Origin: Streptomyces lushanensis
GTDB taxonomy: Bacteria > Actinomycetota > Actinomycetes > Streptomycetales > Streptomycetaceae
Direction of reading: 5' to 3'
DNA: 59,650 nt
Assembly: GCF_001700515.1 (NCBI RefSeq)
Contig: NZ_MAUD01000066.1
Coordinates: forward strand, 1-59,650
How positions within the stretch are numbered: position 1 is the first letter of the stretch; each line of letters begins with the position of its first letter. The position numbers were made by a program, and so were the translations under genes. A model generated the notes under the pieces. The model did no database searches, had not been told where the DNA came from, and saw only the letters and a list, made by a program, of their open reading frames with translations. Of the stretch, positions 50,112-58,784 are shown piece after piece.

Positions 50112-51275
50112 ATGCGTCATTTCGGGCATATCCCGCCCGCTGCCCGGGAGGGTCTGTTCCATCAGGAGCCGTGCGAGTTCACCGCGGGCTCTCCGGCCCG
50201 TCTCCTGGCGGCTGCTCTCGGGGCCACGCTCTACTGCCCGGCCACCCGGCCGCGGCTCGCCGACGACGTGGTGAAGCAGACCCGGCGCGGAGTCGTCTCC
50301 ATGGTGCTCTGCCTGGAGGATTCCATCCATGACTCCGAGGTCGACTCGGCCGAGGCCAATCTCGTCCGGCAGTTCGCCGATCTCGACGAGCGCGGCGCGG
50401 CCACACCGCTGCTCTTCATCCGGGTCCGTGAGCCGGGGCAGATTCCTGACCTCGCCCGGCGGATGGGCTCCTCGATCCGGCTGCTGTCCGGATTTGTACT
50501 GCCGAAGTTCACCGAGGAGCGCGGCACGCCCTTTCTGGAGGCGCTCGCCGAGGCGGAGAGTGCCACCGGCCATCAGCTCTACGCGATGCCGGTGCTGGAA
50601 TCGCCCGAGCTGCTGCATCTGGAGACCAGGACGGAGACGCTCACCGGGATCGCCAATGTCGTCGACAAGTACCGCGACCGCGTGCTCGCGCTGCGGCTGG
50701 GCGTCACCGACTTCTGCTCCGCGTACGGGCTGCGCAGATCGCCGGACATGACCGCGTACGACGTACGCATCGTGGCGGGTGTCATCGCGGATGTGGTCAA
50801 TGTGCTGGGCCGTGCGGACGGCTCGGGCTTCACGATCACCGGCCCGGTGTGGGAGTACTTCCGTCTGCAGGAACGTATGTTCAAGCCCCAGCTCCGGCGC
50901 AGCCCGTTCCTCGAAGGCCGCGCGGAGGAGCTGCGTACGGCCCTGATCGAGCACGATCTCGACGGACTGCTGCGCGAGATCGAGCTCGACCGGGCCAACG
51001 GACTGCTGGGCAAGACCTGTATCCATCCCTCTCATGTGCCGCCCGTCCACGCGCTGTCGGTGGTCAGCCATGAGGAGTTCAGCGACGCCCAGGACATCCT
51101 GCGGCCGGAGCGCGACGGAGGCGGAGTGCTGCGCTCGGCGTACACGAACAAGATGAACGAGGTGAAGCCCCACCGCGCCTGGGCCGAGCGGACCATTCAG
51201 CGGGCCGAGGTCTTCGGGGTCGCGCGCGAGGACGTCGGGTTCGTGGAGCTGCTCACCGCCGGTCTCGGCGAGTGA
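50112..51275 (+). CDS. HpcH/HpaI aldolase/CitE-like lyase of the Ter biosynthetic module
   Basis: 387 residues from the ATG at 50112 behind GGGGGA; the open frame extends to 49869 without homology. The TIM-barrel lyase shows GVVSMVLCLEDSIHDSEV (metal-binding acidic residues), RVREPGQIPDL, FVLPKFT, YAMPVLESPELLHLE, LRLGVTDFCSAYGLRRSP and LGKTCIHPSHVPPVHAL. The family cleaves or forms C-C bonds of acyl-CoA or keto-acid substrates. In Ter loci this gene accompanies PRTase, StiP and HAD genes. Its stop overlaps the next start in GTGA, indicating translational coupling. Confidence 0.9.
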   Translation: MRHFGHIPPAAREGLFHQEPCEFTAGSPARLLAAALGATLYCPATRPRLADDVVKQTRRGVVSMVLCLEDSIHDSEVDSAEANLVRQFADLDERGAATPLLFIRVREPGQIPDLARRMGSSIRLLSGFVLPKFTEERGTPFLEALAEAESATGHQLYAMPVLESPELLHLETRTETLTGIANVVDKYRDRVLALRLGVTDFCSAYGLRRSPDMTAYDVRIVAGVIADVVNVLGRADGSGFTITGPVWEYFRLQERMFKPQLRRSPFLEGRAEELRTALIEHDLDGLLREIELDRANGLLGKTCIHPSHVPPVHALSVVSHEEFSDAQDILRPERDGGGVLRSAYTNKMNEVKPHRAWAERTIQRAEVFGVAREDVGFVELLTAGLGE

Positions 51276-54052
51276 GCGGCACGGAACGGTCTGTGGAGGC
51301 GTCCGCGGGTGCTGAGGCGTCCTCGGGGTCGGAGGGGATGTCCGCGCGGGCGTCCGGGGGGCCGGCGGGGACGTCCGGAGGGAAGGAGGAGAACGCCGGG
51401 ATGGTCTGGTCGGGCACCTGGGTCGCCGAGCGGCTCGGAGTGCGGCTCGCGGGCGCCGAGGGGCTACGGGATCTGCTGGGACTGGCCCTGCGCCGCAATC
51501 CCCGGCGGGCCCATCTCCTTGTCTCGAATGTGCTGGGCAAACACGTACCGCAACGACCCGAGGTCGTATACGGAACCGGCGTCCGGCTGGGCGAGCGGGT
51601 ACGGGAACTGCTCGGCGCGGACGTGGCGCGCGCCGTCGTCCTCGGCTACGCGGAGACCGCGACCGGACTCGGCCACGCGGTCGCGGACGGCGTGCGCCAC
51701 GCGCCGTATCTGCACTCCACGCGCCGGCCGGTGCCGGGTGTGGAGCGGGCGGGCGGTTTCGAGGAGTCGCACTCGCACGCCACCTCCCATCTGCTGCTGC
51801 CGGAGGATCCCGCGCTGCTCGCCTCGGACGGCCCGCTGGTCCTCGTGGACGACGAGTTCTCCACGGGGAACACCGTCCTCAACACCGTCCTCGCGCTCCA
51901 CGAGCGCTATCCGCGCGGCTGGTACGTGATCGTCGCCCTGGTGGACATGCGCTCGGCGGCCGACCAGGGACGGCTCGCGGACTTCGCGGAGCGGATCGGC
52001 GCGCGCGTGGATCTGATCACGCTCGCCTCCGGGACCATCGAGCTGCCGGACGGCGTGCTGGAGAAGGGCCGCGCACTGGTCGAGGAACACGAGAGCGCGG
52101 CGACGGCGACGGGTGCGACGCCGGAGGGTACGACACCGGCCGGGGCGCCCCGGCCTCCGTACGGTCCGGACGGCGCGGACGGGGACGCGGGCGGAGACAC
52201 CGGCTCGGGCGGAGGTCCGGCCGCCGGGACGGTTCAGCGGGTGGATCTGGACTGGCCGGCCGGGGTCCCGGACGGCGGCCGGCACGGCTTCACCCCCGCC
52301 CATCGGGCCCGGCTGGAGTCCGCGCTGCCCGCGCTGGCCACCACGCTGGCCGATCGGCTCGCCGGCGCCGGGCGGGTCCTCGTCCTCGGCTTCGAGGAGC
52401 TGATGTACGCGCCCCTGAGACTGGCCGAGGCGCTGGAACGTATCTCCGGCGCGGAGGTGCGGTACTCCACCACCACCCGGTCCCCGGTGCTGGCCGTGGA
52501 CGATCCCGGCTACGCCATACGCAGCCGTCTTGTCTTCCCCGCCCATGACACCGCCGCCTTCCCCGACGGCGAGGGCACCGGCGACCGGTATGCCTACAAC
52601 GTCGCGGGCGGCGGCTTCGACGCGGTGGTCGCCGTGGTCGACTCCCTCGCGGACTCGCCGGAACTGCACGGCCCGGACGGTCTGCTGGCGCAACTCGCCG
52701 CGCACATACCGCGCGTGGTTCTGGCGGTGGTGCCCGCGTATCTCCCGGGCTCCTCGTACGACTCCTCCTCCGGCGCCGACTCCCCTTCCCGCGCCGGTGC
52801 CTCCTCGCACGCCACCTCTTCCCCGCACGCCACCTCTTTCCCGCACACCACCTCTTCCCCGCACGACGCCGAACGGCAGGAACCCCCCATGCTGCCCGAA
52901 CCCCTTCGCGGGCCCGCCTTCTCCTCCTACGCGCCCGACGACGTGGGCTGGCTGCTCCAGGACCTCTCCGACGTGGAGCTGGAGGCCCCGACGGAGGAGC
53001 GCGAGGAGGCGATCCAGAGCGGTGGCGCGCACTACGCCGAATCGCTACCGGTCGAGTACCAGCCGAGCGCCGAGTACCAGGAGCTGTTCCTCTCCGCCCT
53101 GGAGACCTCGGCGGCCCGGATCGCGCACGCCGTCGGCACCGTCACCGAGACCGTGCTCGCCGAGCGCGCGTCCCGTCCCGTCCTGGTCTCCCTGGCCCGC
53201 GCCGGCACGCCCGTCGGCGTACTGATGCGCCGCTGGGCCCAGCGGCGGCACGGTCTGGACCTGCCGCACTACGCCGTCTCCATCGTGCGCGGCCGGGGCA
53301 TCGACACCAATGCCCTGCGCTGGCTCGCCGCCCACCACGATCCCGCCGATGTGGTGTTTGTCGACGGCTGGACCGGCAAGGGCGCGATCACCCGTGAACT
53401 GGCCGACGCGCTGGCCGGGTTCGCGGAGGCCAACCCGGGCACCGGCGTCTTCGACCCGCAGATCGCGGTCCTCGCCGATCCTGGCGGCTGCGTACGGACC
53501 TACGGCACGCGCGAGGACTTCCTCATTCCCTCCGCCTGCCTCAACTCGACCGTCTCCGGGCTGATCTCCCGTACCGTCCTGCGGTCCGACCTGGTCGGCC
53601 CGGACGACTTCCACGGTGCCAAGCACTACGGCGAACTCGCCGGCGCCGATGTCTCGATCCACTTCCTGGACACCGTCGCGGCCCACTTCGAGGAGGTCGT
53701 GGACGCCGTCGACGCGGAGGTCAAGGAACTGCTCGCGGCGGACCGGGCCCCGACCTGGGAAGGCTGGGCGGCGGTCGAGCGGATCAGCGAGGAGTACGGC
53801 ATCCACGATGTGAACCTCGTCAAGCCGGGCGTCGGCGAGACCACGCGTGTGCTGCTGCGCCGGGTGCCCTGGAAGATCCTCGCCCAGCGCGGCGCGGGCG
53901 CGGACCTCGACCATGTCCGGCTGCTGGCGGGGCAGCGGGGCGTGCCGGTGGAGGAGGTCGACGGTCTTCCGTACACCTGCGTCGGGCTGATCCACCCGCG
54001 GTACACCCGTGGCGCGACCGGAGCGGACGGCAAGGCGGTGACCGCGCCGTGA
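51272..54052 (+). CDS. Fusion of TRSP-type phosphoribosyltransferase and StiP-family protein
   Basis: 926 residues from a GTG at 51272 overlapping the previous stop. Residues 45-270 are a phosphoribosyltransferase with YGTGVRLGERVRELLG, HSTRRPVPGVERAGGFEESHSHATSH and the PRPP loop VLVDDEFSTGNT (190-201). Residues 320-485 are the partner domain named for TRSP (402-405). A low-complexity linker (about 487-539) contains an 18-bp triplicated sequence. From Met540 (52889) the protein is a full StiP/PELOTA-type unit: FSSYAPDDVGWLLQDLSDVELE, SLARAGTPVGVLMRRW, VFVDGWTGKGAIT, EDFLIPSACLNSTVSGLISRTVLR. In the Ter systems I know these are separate genes. GGCAGG before Met540 could still allow a separate StiP product. 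Confidence 0.88.
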   Translation: MSGTERSVEASAGAEASSGSEGMSARASGGPAGTSGGKEENAGMVWSGTWVAERLGVRLAGAEGLRDLLGLALRRNPRRAHLLVSNVLGKHVPQRPEVVYGTGVRLGERVRELLGADVARAVVLGYAETATGLGHAVADGVRHAPYLHSTRRPVPGVERAGGFEESHSHATSHLLLPEDPALLASDGPLVLVDDEFSTGNTVLNTVLALHERYPRGWYVIVALVDMRSAADQGRLADFAERIGARVDLITLASGTIELPDGVLEKGRALVEEHESAATATGATPEGTTPAGAPRPPYGPDGADGDAGGDTGSGGGPAAGTVQRVDLDWPAGVPDGGRHGFTPAHRARLESALPALATTLADRLAGAGRVLVLGFEELMYAPLRLAEALERISGAEVRYSTTTRSPVLAVDDPGYAIRSRLVFPAHDTAAFPDGEGTGDRYAYNVAGGGFDAVVAVVDSLADSPELHGPDGLLAQLAAHIPRVVLAVVPAYLPGSSYDSSSGADSPSRAGASSHATSSPHATSFPHTTSSPHDAERQEPPMLPEPLRGPAFSSYAPDDVGWLLQDLSDVELEAPTEEREEAIQSGGAHYAESLPVEYQPSAEYQELFLSALETSAARIAHAVGTVTETVLAERASRPVLVSLARAGTPVGVLMRRWAQRRHGLDLPHYAVSIVRGRGIDTNALRWLAAHHDPADVVFVDGWTGKGAITRELADALAGFAEANPGTGVFDPQIAVLADPGGCVRTYGTREDFLIPSACLNSTVSGLISRTVLRSDLVGPDDFHGAKHYGELAGADVSIHFLDTVAAHFEEVVDAVDAEVKELLAADRAPTWEGWAAVERISEEYGIHDVNLVKPGVGETTRVLLRRVPWKILAQRGAGADLDHVRLLAGQRGVPVEEVDGLPYTCVGLIHPRYTRGATGADGKAVTAP
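52806..52859 (+). repeat. Three tandem 18-bp repeats in the linker of the fusion gene
   Basis: CGCACGCCACCTCTTCCC at 52806-52823 is repeated at 52824-52841 and 52842-52859 with one or two changes each, encoding HATSSP-like hexapeptides. A fourth partial unit follows. Confidence 0.9.
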
Positions 54053-55008
54053 ACGTCTCCGTGACGAGAGAGGCTCCCGTGACAGCAGAAGCTTCCGTGC
54101 CGAGGGAGGCTTCCGCGCCGAGGGAAGCTCCCCTGACGGCGCGAGCCCTTGAGCCCGCGCCCGAGCGCCCGGCGCCTGCCCTGGTCCCGGCCCCGGTCCT
54201 GGTCGCGAGCGATCTGGACCGTACGCTCATCTACTCGGCCGCCGCGCTCCAGCTCCCGATGCCGGACGCCGAGGCGCCTCGGCTGCTCTGTGTCGAGGTG
54301 TACGGGAGCAAGCCGCTGTCGTATCTGACCGAGACGGCGGCCGGGCTGCTCGAAGAGCTGGCCCGCACGACCGTTTTCGTACCGACCACCACCCGTACCC
54401 GGGAGCAGTACGGCCGGGTCCATCTGCCGGGTCCCGAACCGAGATTCGCGATCTGCGCGAACGGTGGCCACATCCTGGTCGACGGTGTGTCCGACACGGC
54501 CTGGCAGGCGCGGGTGGCCGACCGGCTCGCCGACGAGTGCGCGCCGCTCGCCGAGGTCCGTGCCCATCTGCTCGCCGCCGCCGATCCGGCGTGGCTGCTC
54601 AAGGAGCGGATCGCGGAGGACCTCTTCGCCTATCTGGTGGTCGACCGCACCCTGCTGCCCGAGGGCTGGGTGAAGGAGCTCTCCGAGTGGGCGCGGGGCC
54701 GCGGCTGGACGGTCTCCCTTCAGGGCCGCAAGATCTACGCCGTACCGCAGCCGCTCACCAAGAGCGCCGCGATGCGCGAGATCGCCCGCAGGACGGGAGC
54801 CGGACTCACCCTCGCCGCCGGGGACTCCCTGCTCGACGCGGACCTGCTGCTGGCCGCCGACCGGGCCTGGCGCCCGGGCCACGGCGAACTCGCCGACACG
54901 GGCTGGGGCGCCCCGCATGTCGACGTACTGGAGGAAACGGGCGTCGCGGCGGGTGAGGAGATCCTGCGGCGCCTCAGCCTGGCCGCCGGCGCCCGGGGCG
55001 CGGCCTGA
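54049..55008 (+). CDS. HAD-superfamily phosphatase of the Ter biosynthetic module
   Basis: 319 residues from a GTG at 54049 overlapping the previous stop (GTGA). Residues 1-48 are a degenerate REA(S/P) repeat region of no clear function. HAD motif I is VASDLDRTLIYS (Asp55, Asp57), motif II VPTTTR, motif III Lys238 in QPLTKSAAM, and motif IV AGDSLLDADLL (Asp259, Asp263). The cap insertion between motifs II and III fits the Cof-like type acting on small sugar phosphates or nucleotides. Coupled to the PRTase fusion, it probably dephosphorylates the pathway product. Confidence 0.9.
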   Translation: MNVSVTREAPVTAEASVPREASAPREAPLTARALEPAPERPAPALVPAPVLVASDLDRTLIYSAAALQLPMPDAEAPRLLCVEVYGSKPLSYLTETAAGLLEELARTTVFVPTTTRTREQYGRVHLPGPEPRFAICANGGHILVDGVSDTAWQARVADRLADECAPLAEVRAHLLAAADPAWLLKERIAEDLFAYLVVDRTLLPEGWVKELSEWARGRGWTVSLQGRKIYAVPQPLTKSAAMREIARRTGAGLTLAAGDSLLDADLLLAADRAWRPGHGELADTGWGAPHVDVLEETGVAAGEEILRRLSLAAGARGAA

Positions 55009-55020
55009 CCGTCACCGCGC

Positions 55021-55034
55021 CGTACGCGTACGGC
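55021..55034. repeat. 14-bp perfect palindrome between convergent genes
   Basis: CCGTACGCGTACGG is self-complementary; a related GCGCCGTGCGCGTACGG follows 20 bases later. It lies between the HAD gene and the zinc-ribbon gene and may aid termination. Confidence 0.5.
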
Positions 55035-55098
55035 CGTCATCGCGCCGTGCGCGTACGGGCAGGTCCGTGGGGTCCGTGAGCGCGGTCCGTGCGGCGGG

Positions 55099-55326
55099 TC
55101 AGCCGCAGCAGCCACCGCCGCAGCATCCCCCGCCACCGCCGCCGGTCGCGGCGGCCGGGCCGGGGGAGCCGGCCTTGGCGGTGCCGCCGACCGCGACGGT
55201 GGACAGCAGCTTCACGGTGTCGTCGTGGCCCGCCGGGCACGCGGCCGGGGCGGCGGACTCGGACATCGGACGGCTGAGTTCGAAGGTGTCACCACAGGAG
55301 CGGCAGCGGTACTCGTAGCGAGGCAT
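55099..55326 (-). CDS. FmdB-type zinc-ribbon protein with Gly-Cys tail
   Basis: 75 residues from the ATG at 55326. The FmdB/CxxC-CxxC ribbon starts MPRYEYRCRSCGDTFELSRPM, with Cys8/Cys11 and one later Cys30 (AACPAGHD). The end is remarkable: a Gly run followed by CCGGGCCG, adding four Cys in the last eight residues. FmdB-like proteins are poorly characterised regulators or metal-binding adaptors. The extra Cys may be a second metal site or a reactive-sulfur sensor. Confidence 0.85.
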   Translation of the reverse strand: MPRYEYRCRSCGDTFELSRPMSESAAPAACPAGHDDTVKLLSTVAVGGTAKAGSPGPAAATGGGGGGCCGGGCCG

Positions 55327-55422
55327 GGCACCAGGCTATCCGGCGCAGGCCGCGCCGGGTGTCCGTTCGGGTCTGGTGCCCGCTCTGGAGGGGTGCCCGC
55401 TCAGGAGGGGAGCCGCAGTCCG

Positions 55423-56100
55423 TCAGGAGGGGGAGCCGCTGTCCGTCCGGCTCCTCTCGTGCGGCTGTTCATGTTCGTGCCGCTCCCGCTCGTCCCGTTC
55501 CCGCTCGTACTGATAGCCGTGATCATGCAGATGTCCGTACCCGTGCCCATGGGCCCGCACCTGCTCGATCTTGGCGCGGAGCCGCTGCTCGTGCTCCGCC
55601 TGTTCGGGATGGCGGGCGCGCCAGTACGGATTGTCGTGCGGCAGACCGCCGCTGACTCTTCCGTACATGCCGAAGAACATCAGCAGCAGCCCCACCACAA
55701 AGCTGAACAGCACATTGGGCATATGAAAGGCGAGGAAATTGTAACCGGTGTCCAGCAGGGCGAGATTGACGAAGCCGCTGGCGATGAAGAGAACTCCCAG
55801 GACCATATTCAGCGTCGAGGCGAGATTCCCGCCGATCGTCATACCGGCGAGAAGCAGGAGTCCGACACAGATGGACAGCACGCCCAGTGCGCCATTGGTG
55901 TTCAGACCCGCGACCCCGGCGCCGCCGGTGTCGAAGAAACCGATTTTGTCGATCAGTCCGAGAATGCCGAAGACGATCAGGATCAGCCCCATGAGTCCGG
56001 CGCCGATCCGGTAGACCTGGTTCAGCCGGTGGTCGACGGGGAGCTGTTCATCGAGCCTGACACGCCGCCGGTGAGGGTGGCGGAGCGCTTGGGTGGCCAT
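55423..56100 (-). CDS. DUF4383 four-helix membrane protein with His-rich tail
   Basis: 225 residues from the ATG at 56100. Four hydrophobic helices at about 30-52, 68-95, 100-120 and 125-145 (GLMGLILIVFGILGLIDKIGFF, GVLSICVGLLLLAGMTIGG, NMVLGVLFIASGFVNLALL, VLFSFVVGLLLMFFGMYG) with GGNLASTLNMVLGVLFI match DUF4383. The C-terminal 55 residues contain ten or more His and many Arg/Glu (AHGHGYGHLHDHGYQYERER, then ERHEHEQPHERS), a plausible cytoplasmic metal-binding tail. Function unknown. Confidence 0.85.
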   Translation of the reverse strand: MATQALRHPHRRRVRLDEQLPVDHRLNQVYRIGAGLMGLILIVFGILGLIDKIGFFDTGGAGVAGLNTNGALGVLSICVGLLLLAGMTIGGNLASTLNMVLGVLFIASGFVNLALLDTGYNFLAFHMPNVLFSFVVGLLLMFFGMYGRVSGGLPHDNPYWRARHPEQAEHEQRLRAKIEQVRAHGHGYGHLHDHGYQYERERDERERHEHEQPHERSRTDSGSPS

Positions 56101-56216
56101 CTGCGGCCTCCTTTGGCGTACGGCGTAGTACCCAGCATCCGCCCAGCCGGGGTCCGGGACAAATCAGACGCCGTGGCCGGGCGGGCCGATCACGGCGGAC
56201 ACCGGGTCCGCTCGCG

Positions 56217-57602
56217 TCAGGCGCCGTGGCCGGGCGCCGCAGCGCCGCGCTCCTCGCGGATGTCCGAGACGACCCGGGCCACGGTGCTCCGTACGGTCTC
56301 GGTCTCGGTCAGAAAGTGCCAGTAGTCGGGATGGCGGCCCTCCAGCGCGGCCACCGCGCGCTCCAGCCTGGCCACCGCGTCGTCCAGCGGGCGGGCATGG
56401 CGCGGCTCGGGCGTATGGCGTCCGCTCATGGCCAGCCGCTGGGCGTCGCGGATCGCGAAGCGCGTACGGTCGATCTCCTGCTGCGGGTCCTTCGAGACGG
56501 CGTTCAGCTGCCGCAGCCGGTCACCGGCCGCGGAGACCGCCTCGTCCGTACCGTTCAGCAGGGCCCGCGCCGTACTGAGCAGTGAGGTCGCGTCCGCCCA
56601 CCGCTGCTCCTCGCGCGCCTTGCCCGCCTCCTTCAGCTTCTCCTCGGCCTGACGGACGCTGGTCGCCGCATGGTCGGGCACCTGCTGGAGGTCCTGCCAG
56701 CACGCGGCGGCGAAACGGCGGCGCAGCTCGCTGAGGACGGGCTCCACGGACCCGGCGCGGGTCGTCAGGGCCTGGGCGCGGGTACGCAGCGAGACCAGCC
56801 GGCGGTCTATCTCTTGGGCGCGCTCGGGCAGCCGCTCGGCCTCGGCCCGTACGGCCTCGGCGTCGCGCAGCACCCGGTCGGCGCGCTGGAGCGTGTCCGC
56901 CACGCCGTGCTGCCCCGCGCCCTGGTTGAGCTTGGTCAGCTCGGGGCCGAGCGCGGCGAGCCGGGCGGCGAGCTCGTCCGCGCGCAGTCCGGAGGCGCGT
57001 ACGGCGTCGAGCGCGTTGCTCGCGGCCAAAAGCGCCTGCCGGGCCCGCTCCACGGCGGGCGCCAGCCGGGCGAGCTGGGTCTCGGCCTTGTCGAGCAGCG
57101 GTCCGAGCCCCTGCTCGAACCGGTCCAGCTCGCCCTTGACCCGGTCCAGATCAGCCTTGGCCTTGGTCAGCTCGCCACGGGCTTTGGACGCGACGGAGGG
57201 TTCCAGATCGTCCCGGTCGAGGTCGTGCGCGTCGACGGCGGTGATGTAGGTGTGGCTCACCTCGTCGATACGCCGGCCCAGCGCCGCGAAGTCGGCGACG
57301 GCCTGGCGGGCCCCCGGCGAACCGTCCACCGCCGTGATGGTCTCTATCGAGATCCGCAGATCGCGCTGGGCGGTGTCCAGCTCGTAGAAGGAGGCCGCGG
57401 CGGCGTCCTTCGCGGCCTGGGCGTCGGCGCGCTGGCTCTCGCCCCGGCCGCCGAACCAGCGCCGCGTACCGCCACCGGCGAAGGTGGCCGGCAGCGCGGC
57501 GGCGATCAGCGGCAGCGGCAGCAGCATCAGCGTGAGGACATCACGGACGGCACTCGCCTTAGCTTGGGCTCTTGCGTGCGGCTCTGCGTGTGTCGCCGTC
57601 AC
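56217..57602 (-). CDS. Membrane-anchored coiled-coil protein of unknown function
   Basis: 461 residues from a GTG at 57602 with GAGAGGGA directly upstream; an ATG at 57665 would add a leader unlike a signal. One hydrophobic helix at about residues 20-42 (VLTLMLLPLPLIAAALPATF) is followed by GGRGESQRADAQAAKDAAAASFYELD and then about 350 residues of heptad-type helix, Ala/Leu/Glu/Arg-rich with no cysteine pairs (TKAKADLDRVKGELDRFEQG, QEIDRRLVSLRTRAQALTTR). A DUF-type secreted or surface coiled coil is likely. It belongs to a minus-strand row with the DUF4097 and DUF4383 genes, but gaps are over 100 bases. Confidence 0.75.
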   Translation of the reverse strand: MTATHAEPHARAQAKASAVRDVLTLMLLPLPLIAAALPATFAGGGTRRWFGGRGESQRADAQAAKDAAAASFYELDTAQRDLRISIETITAVDGSPGARQAVADFAALGRRIDEVSHTYITAVDAHDLDRDDLEPSVASKARGELTKAKADLDRVKGELDRFEQGLGPLLDKAETQLARLAPAVERARQALLAASNALDAVRASGLRADELAARLAALGPELTKLNQGAGQHGVADTLQRADRVLRDAEAVRAEAERLPERAQEIDRRLVSLRTRAQALTTRAGSVEPVLSELRRRFAAACWQDLQQVPDHAATSVRQAEEKLKEAGKAREEQRWADATSLLSTARALLNGTDEAVSAAGDRLRQLNAVSKDPQQEIDRTRFAIRDAQRLAMSGRHTPEPRHARPLDDAVARLERAVAALEGRHPDYWHFLTETETVRSTVARVVSDIREERGAAAPGHGA

Positions 57603-57731
57603 ATCCCTCTCCCGTGCCGAGTTCGCCCTGCCTGGTCCATTCTCCCACCAGGTAAGGACGAACACACGGGCCGGTTAGTTCGCGCTTCGTGGCCGAGTTC
57701 CGGTGTCCGGGGCCGTCGCTCCGCCCGTGTC

Positions 57732-58514
57732 TCAGCCGCTGCCCTTCACGGTCCGCACGGTGATTTTCCCGTTGTCGCTGCGGGCGTTCACCACATGGGC
57801 GCTGCGCGGGTCCTTCGGTACGTCCACGTCGACATCGCCGTTGTCGCTCGACGCCTTCACCGCGTACGACGTCCTGGACGCGGGGAGATCGATCGTGATC
57901 CGGCCGTTGTCGCTGACGGTGTCGACCATGTCGGGTACGGCGCTCATCCCGAGGCGGATGGCTCCGTTGTCGGACTTCGCGGTGACGGTTCCGGCGGAGA
58001 GGCCCTCCGCCGTGATCCTTCCGTTGTCGCTCTCCAGATCGACCGGCCCGCTGGAGTCCCGGACGGTCAGCGATCCGTTGTCCGACCTCAGCTTCAGCGC
58101 GGTGTCGAAGCCGGTGGCCGTGATCCTGCCGTTGTTGCCGCGCACCGTCACGGCCACTCCGCGCGGCACCCTCACCTCGTGCAGCGCCTCGCAGTCGCTG
58201 GCGATCGCCCGGCACCTCACCGCGAGGGACAGCGTGTCGCCGGTCATCCTCCAGCTCCCCCGGGGCCCGCTGCCGCCGAACACCCAGCCGTCGATCCGCC
58301 GGGTCACCTCGATGTTCTTCACATCGGCGGGCACCAGACGCACCACCGAGTTTTCGGCCTCGATCGTCAGTGTCCTACCGCTCAGTGCGAACGACTTCTT
58401 CTCGGCCGGTGCGTCCGACGCGTCCGTACCGCTGCATCCGCCGACGGCGAACGCGACGAGAAGGGCCCCGCCGGAGGCGAGAAGCGTACGGGTGCGGTTA
58501 CGGCGTGCGGCCAT
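57732..58514 (-). CDS. DUF4097-type beta-repeat lipoprotein
   Basis: 260 residues from the ATG at 58514 (MAARRNRTRTLLAS). The lipobox is AVGGC. From residue about 120 a repeat of roughly 20-22 residues recurs seven times with the core (S/N)(D/N)NG(R/S/A/D/K)(I/L/V): GNNGRITATG, SDNGSLTV, SDNGRITAEG, SDNGAIRL, SDNGRITIDL, SDNGDVDVDV, SDNGKITVRT. This is the beta-solenoid pattern of DUF4097 proteins. It is surface-attached by the lipid and could bind a polymer or partner; function unknown. Confidence 0.88.
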   Translation of the reverse strand: MAARRNRTRTLLASGGALLVAFAVGGCSGTDASDAPAEKKSFALSGRTLTIEAENSVVRLVPADVKNIEVTRRIDGWVFGGSGPRGSWRMTGDTLSLAVRCRAIASDCEALHEVRVPRGVAVTVRGNNGRITATGFDTALKLRSDNGSLTVRDSSGPVDLESDNGRITAEGLSAGTVTAKSDNGAIRLGMSAVPDMVDTVSDNGRITIDLPASRTSYAVKASSDNGDVDVDVPKDPRSAHVVNARSDNGKITVRTVKGSG

Positions 58515-58667
58515 GGTGATCGTCCCCCGGATAGTGCGCGTCCCTGTGCACGCGCTGCGCGTCCTGACTGTGTTCCCACCGTAGGGACGCGCGCCGCCCG
58601 CGCCGATCCGGCCGCCCACCGTCCCGGTGGTGGGGATACCCCCCGTACCCGTGCCGCCCAGGCCCGT

Positions 58668-58698
58668 TTGCGGCCGGGGCCCCTCGGCCATGTACGCT
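58668..58698 (+). promoter_or_regulatory. Candidate promoter of tRNA-Val
   Basis: TTGCGG (58668-58673) and TACGCT (58693-58698) with 19 bases between, ending 14 bases before the tRNA. Both boxes deviate from consensus. Confidence 0.35.
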
Positions 58699-58712
58699 GT
58701 TCCCTCATCCAC

Positions 58713-58784
58713 GGGTGCGTAGCTCAGGGGTAGAGCGCTGCTCTTACAAAGCAGATGTCGGCGGTTCGAAACCGTCCGCGCCCA
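58713..58784 (+). tRNA. tRNA-Val (TAC)
   Basis: 72-base cloverleaf. Acceptor GGGTGCG pairs with CGCGCCC and discriminator A, the D arm is GCTCAGGGGTAGAGC, the anticodon stem CTGCT/AGCAG encloses CTTACAA (anticodon TAC), and the T arm is GGCGG/TTCGAAA/CCGTC. CCA is not encoded. Confidence 0.97.
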
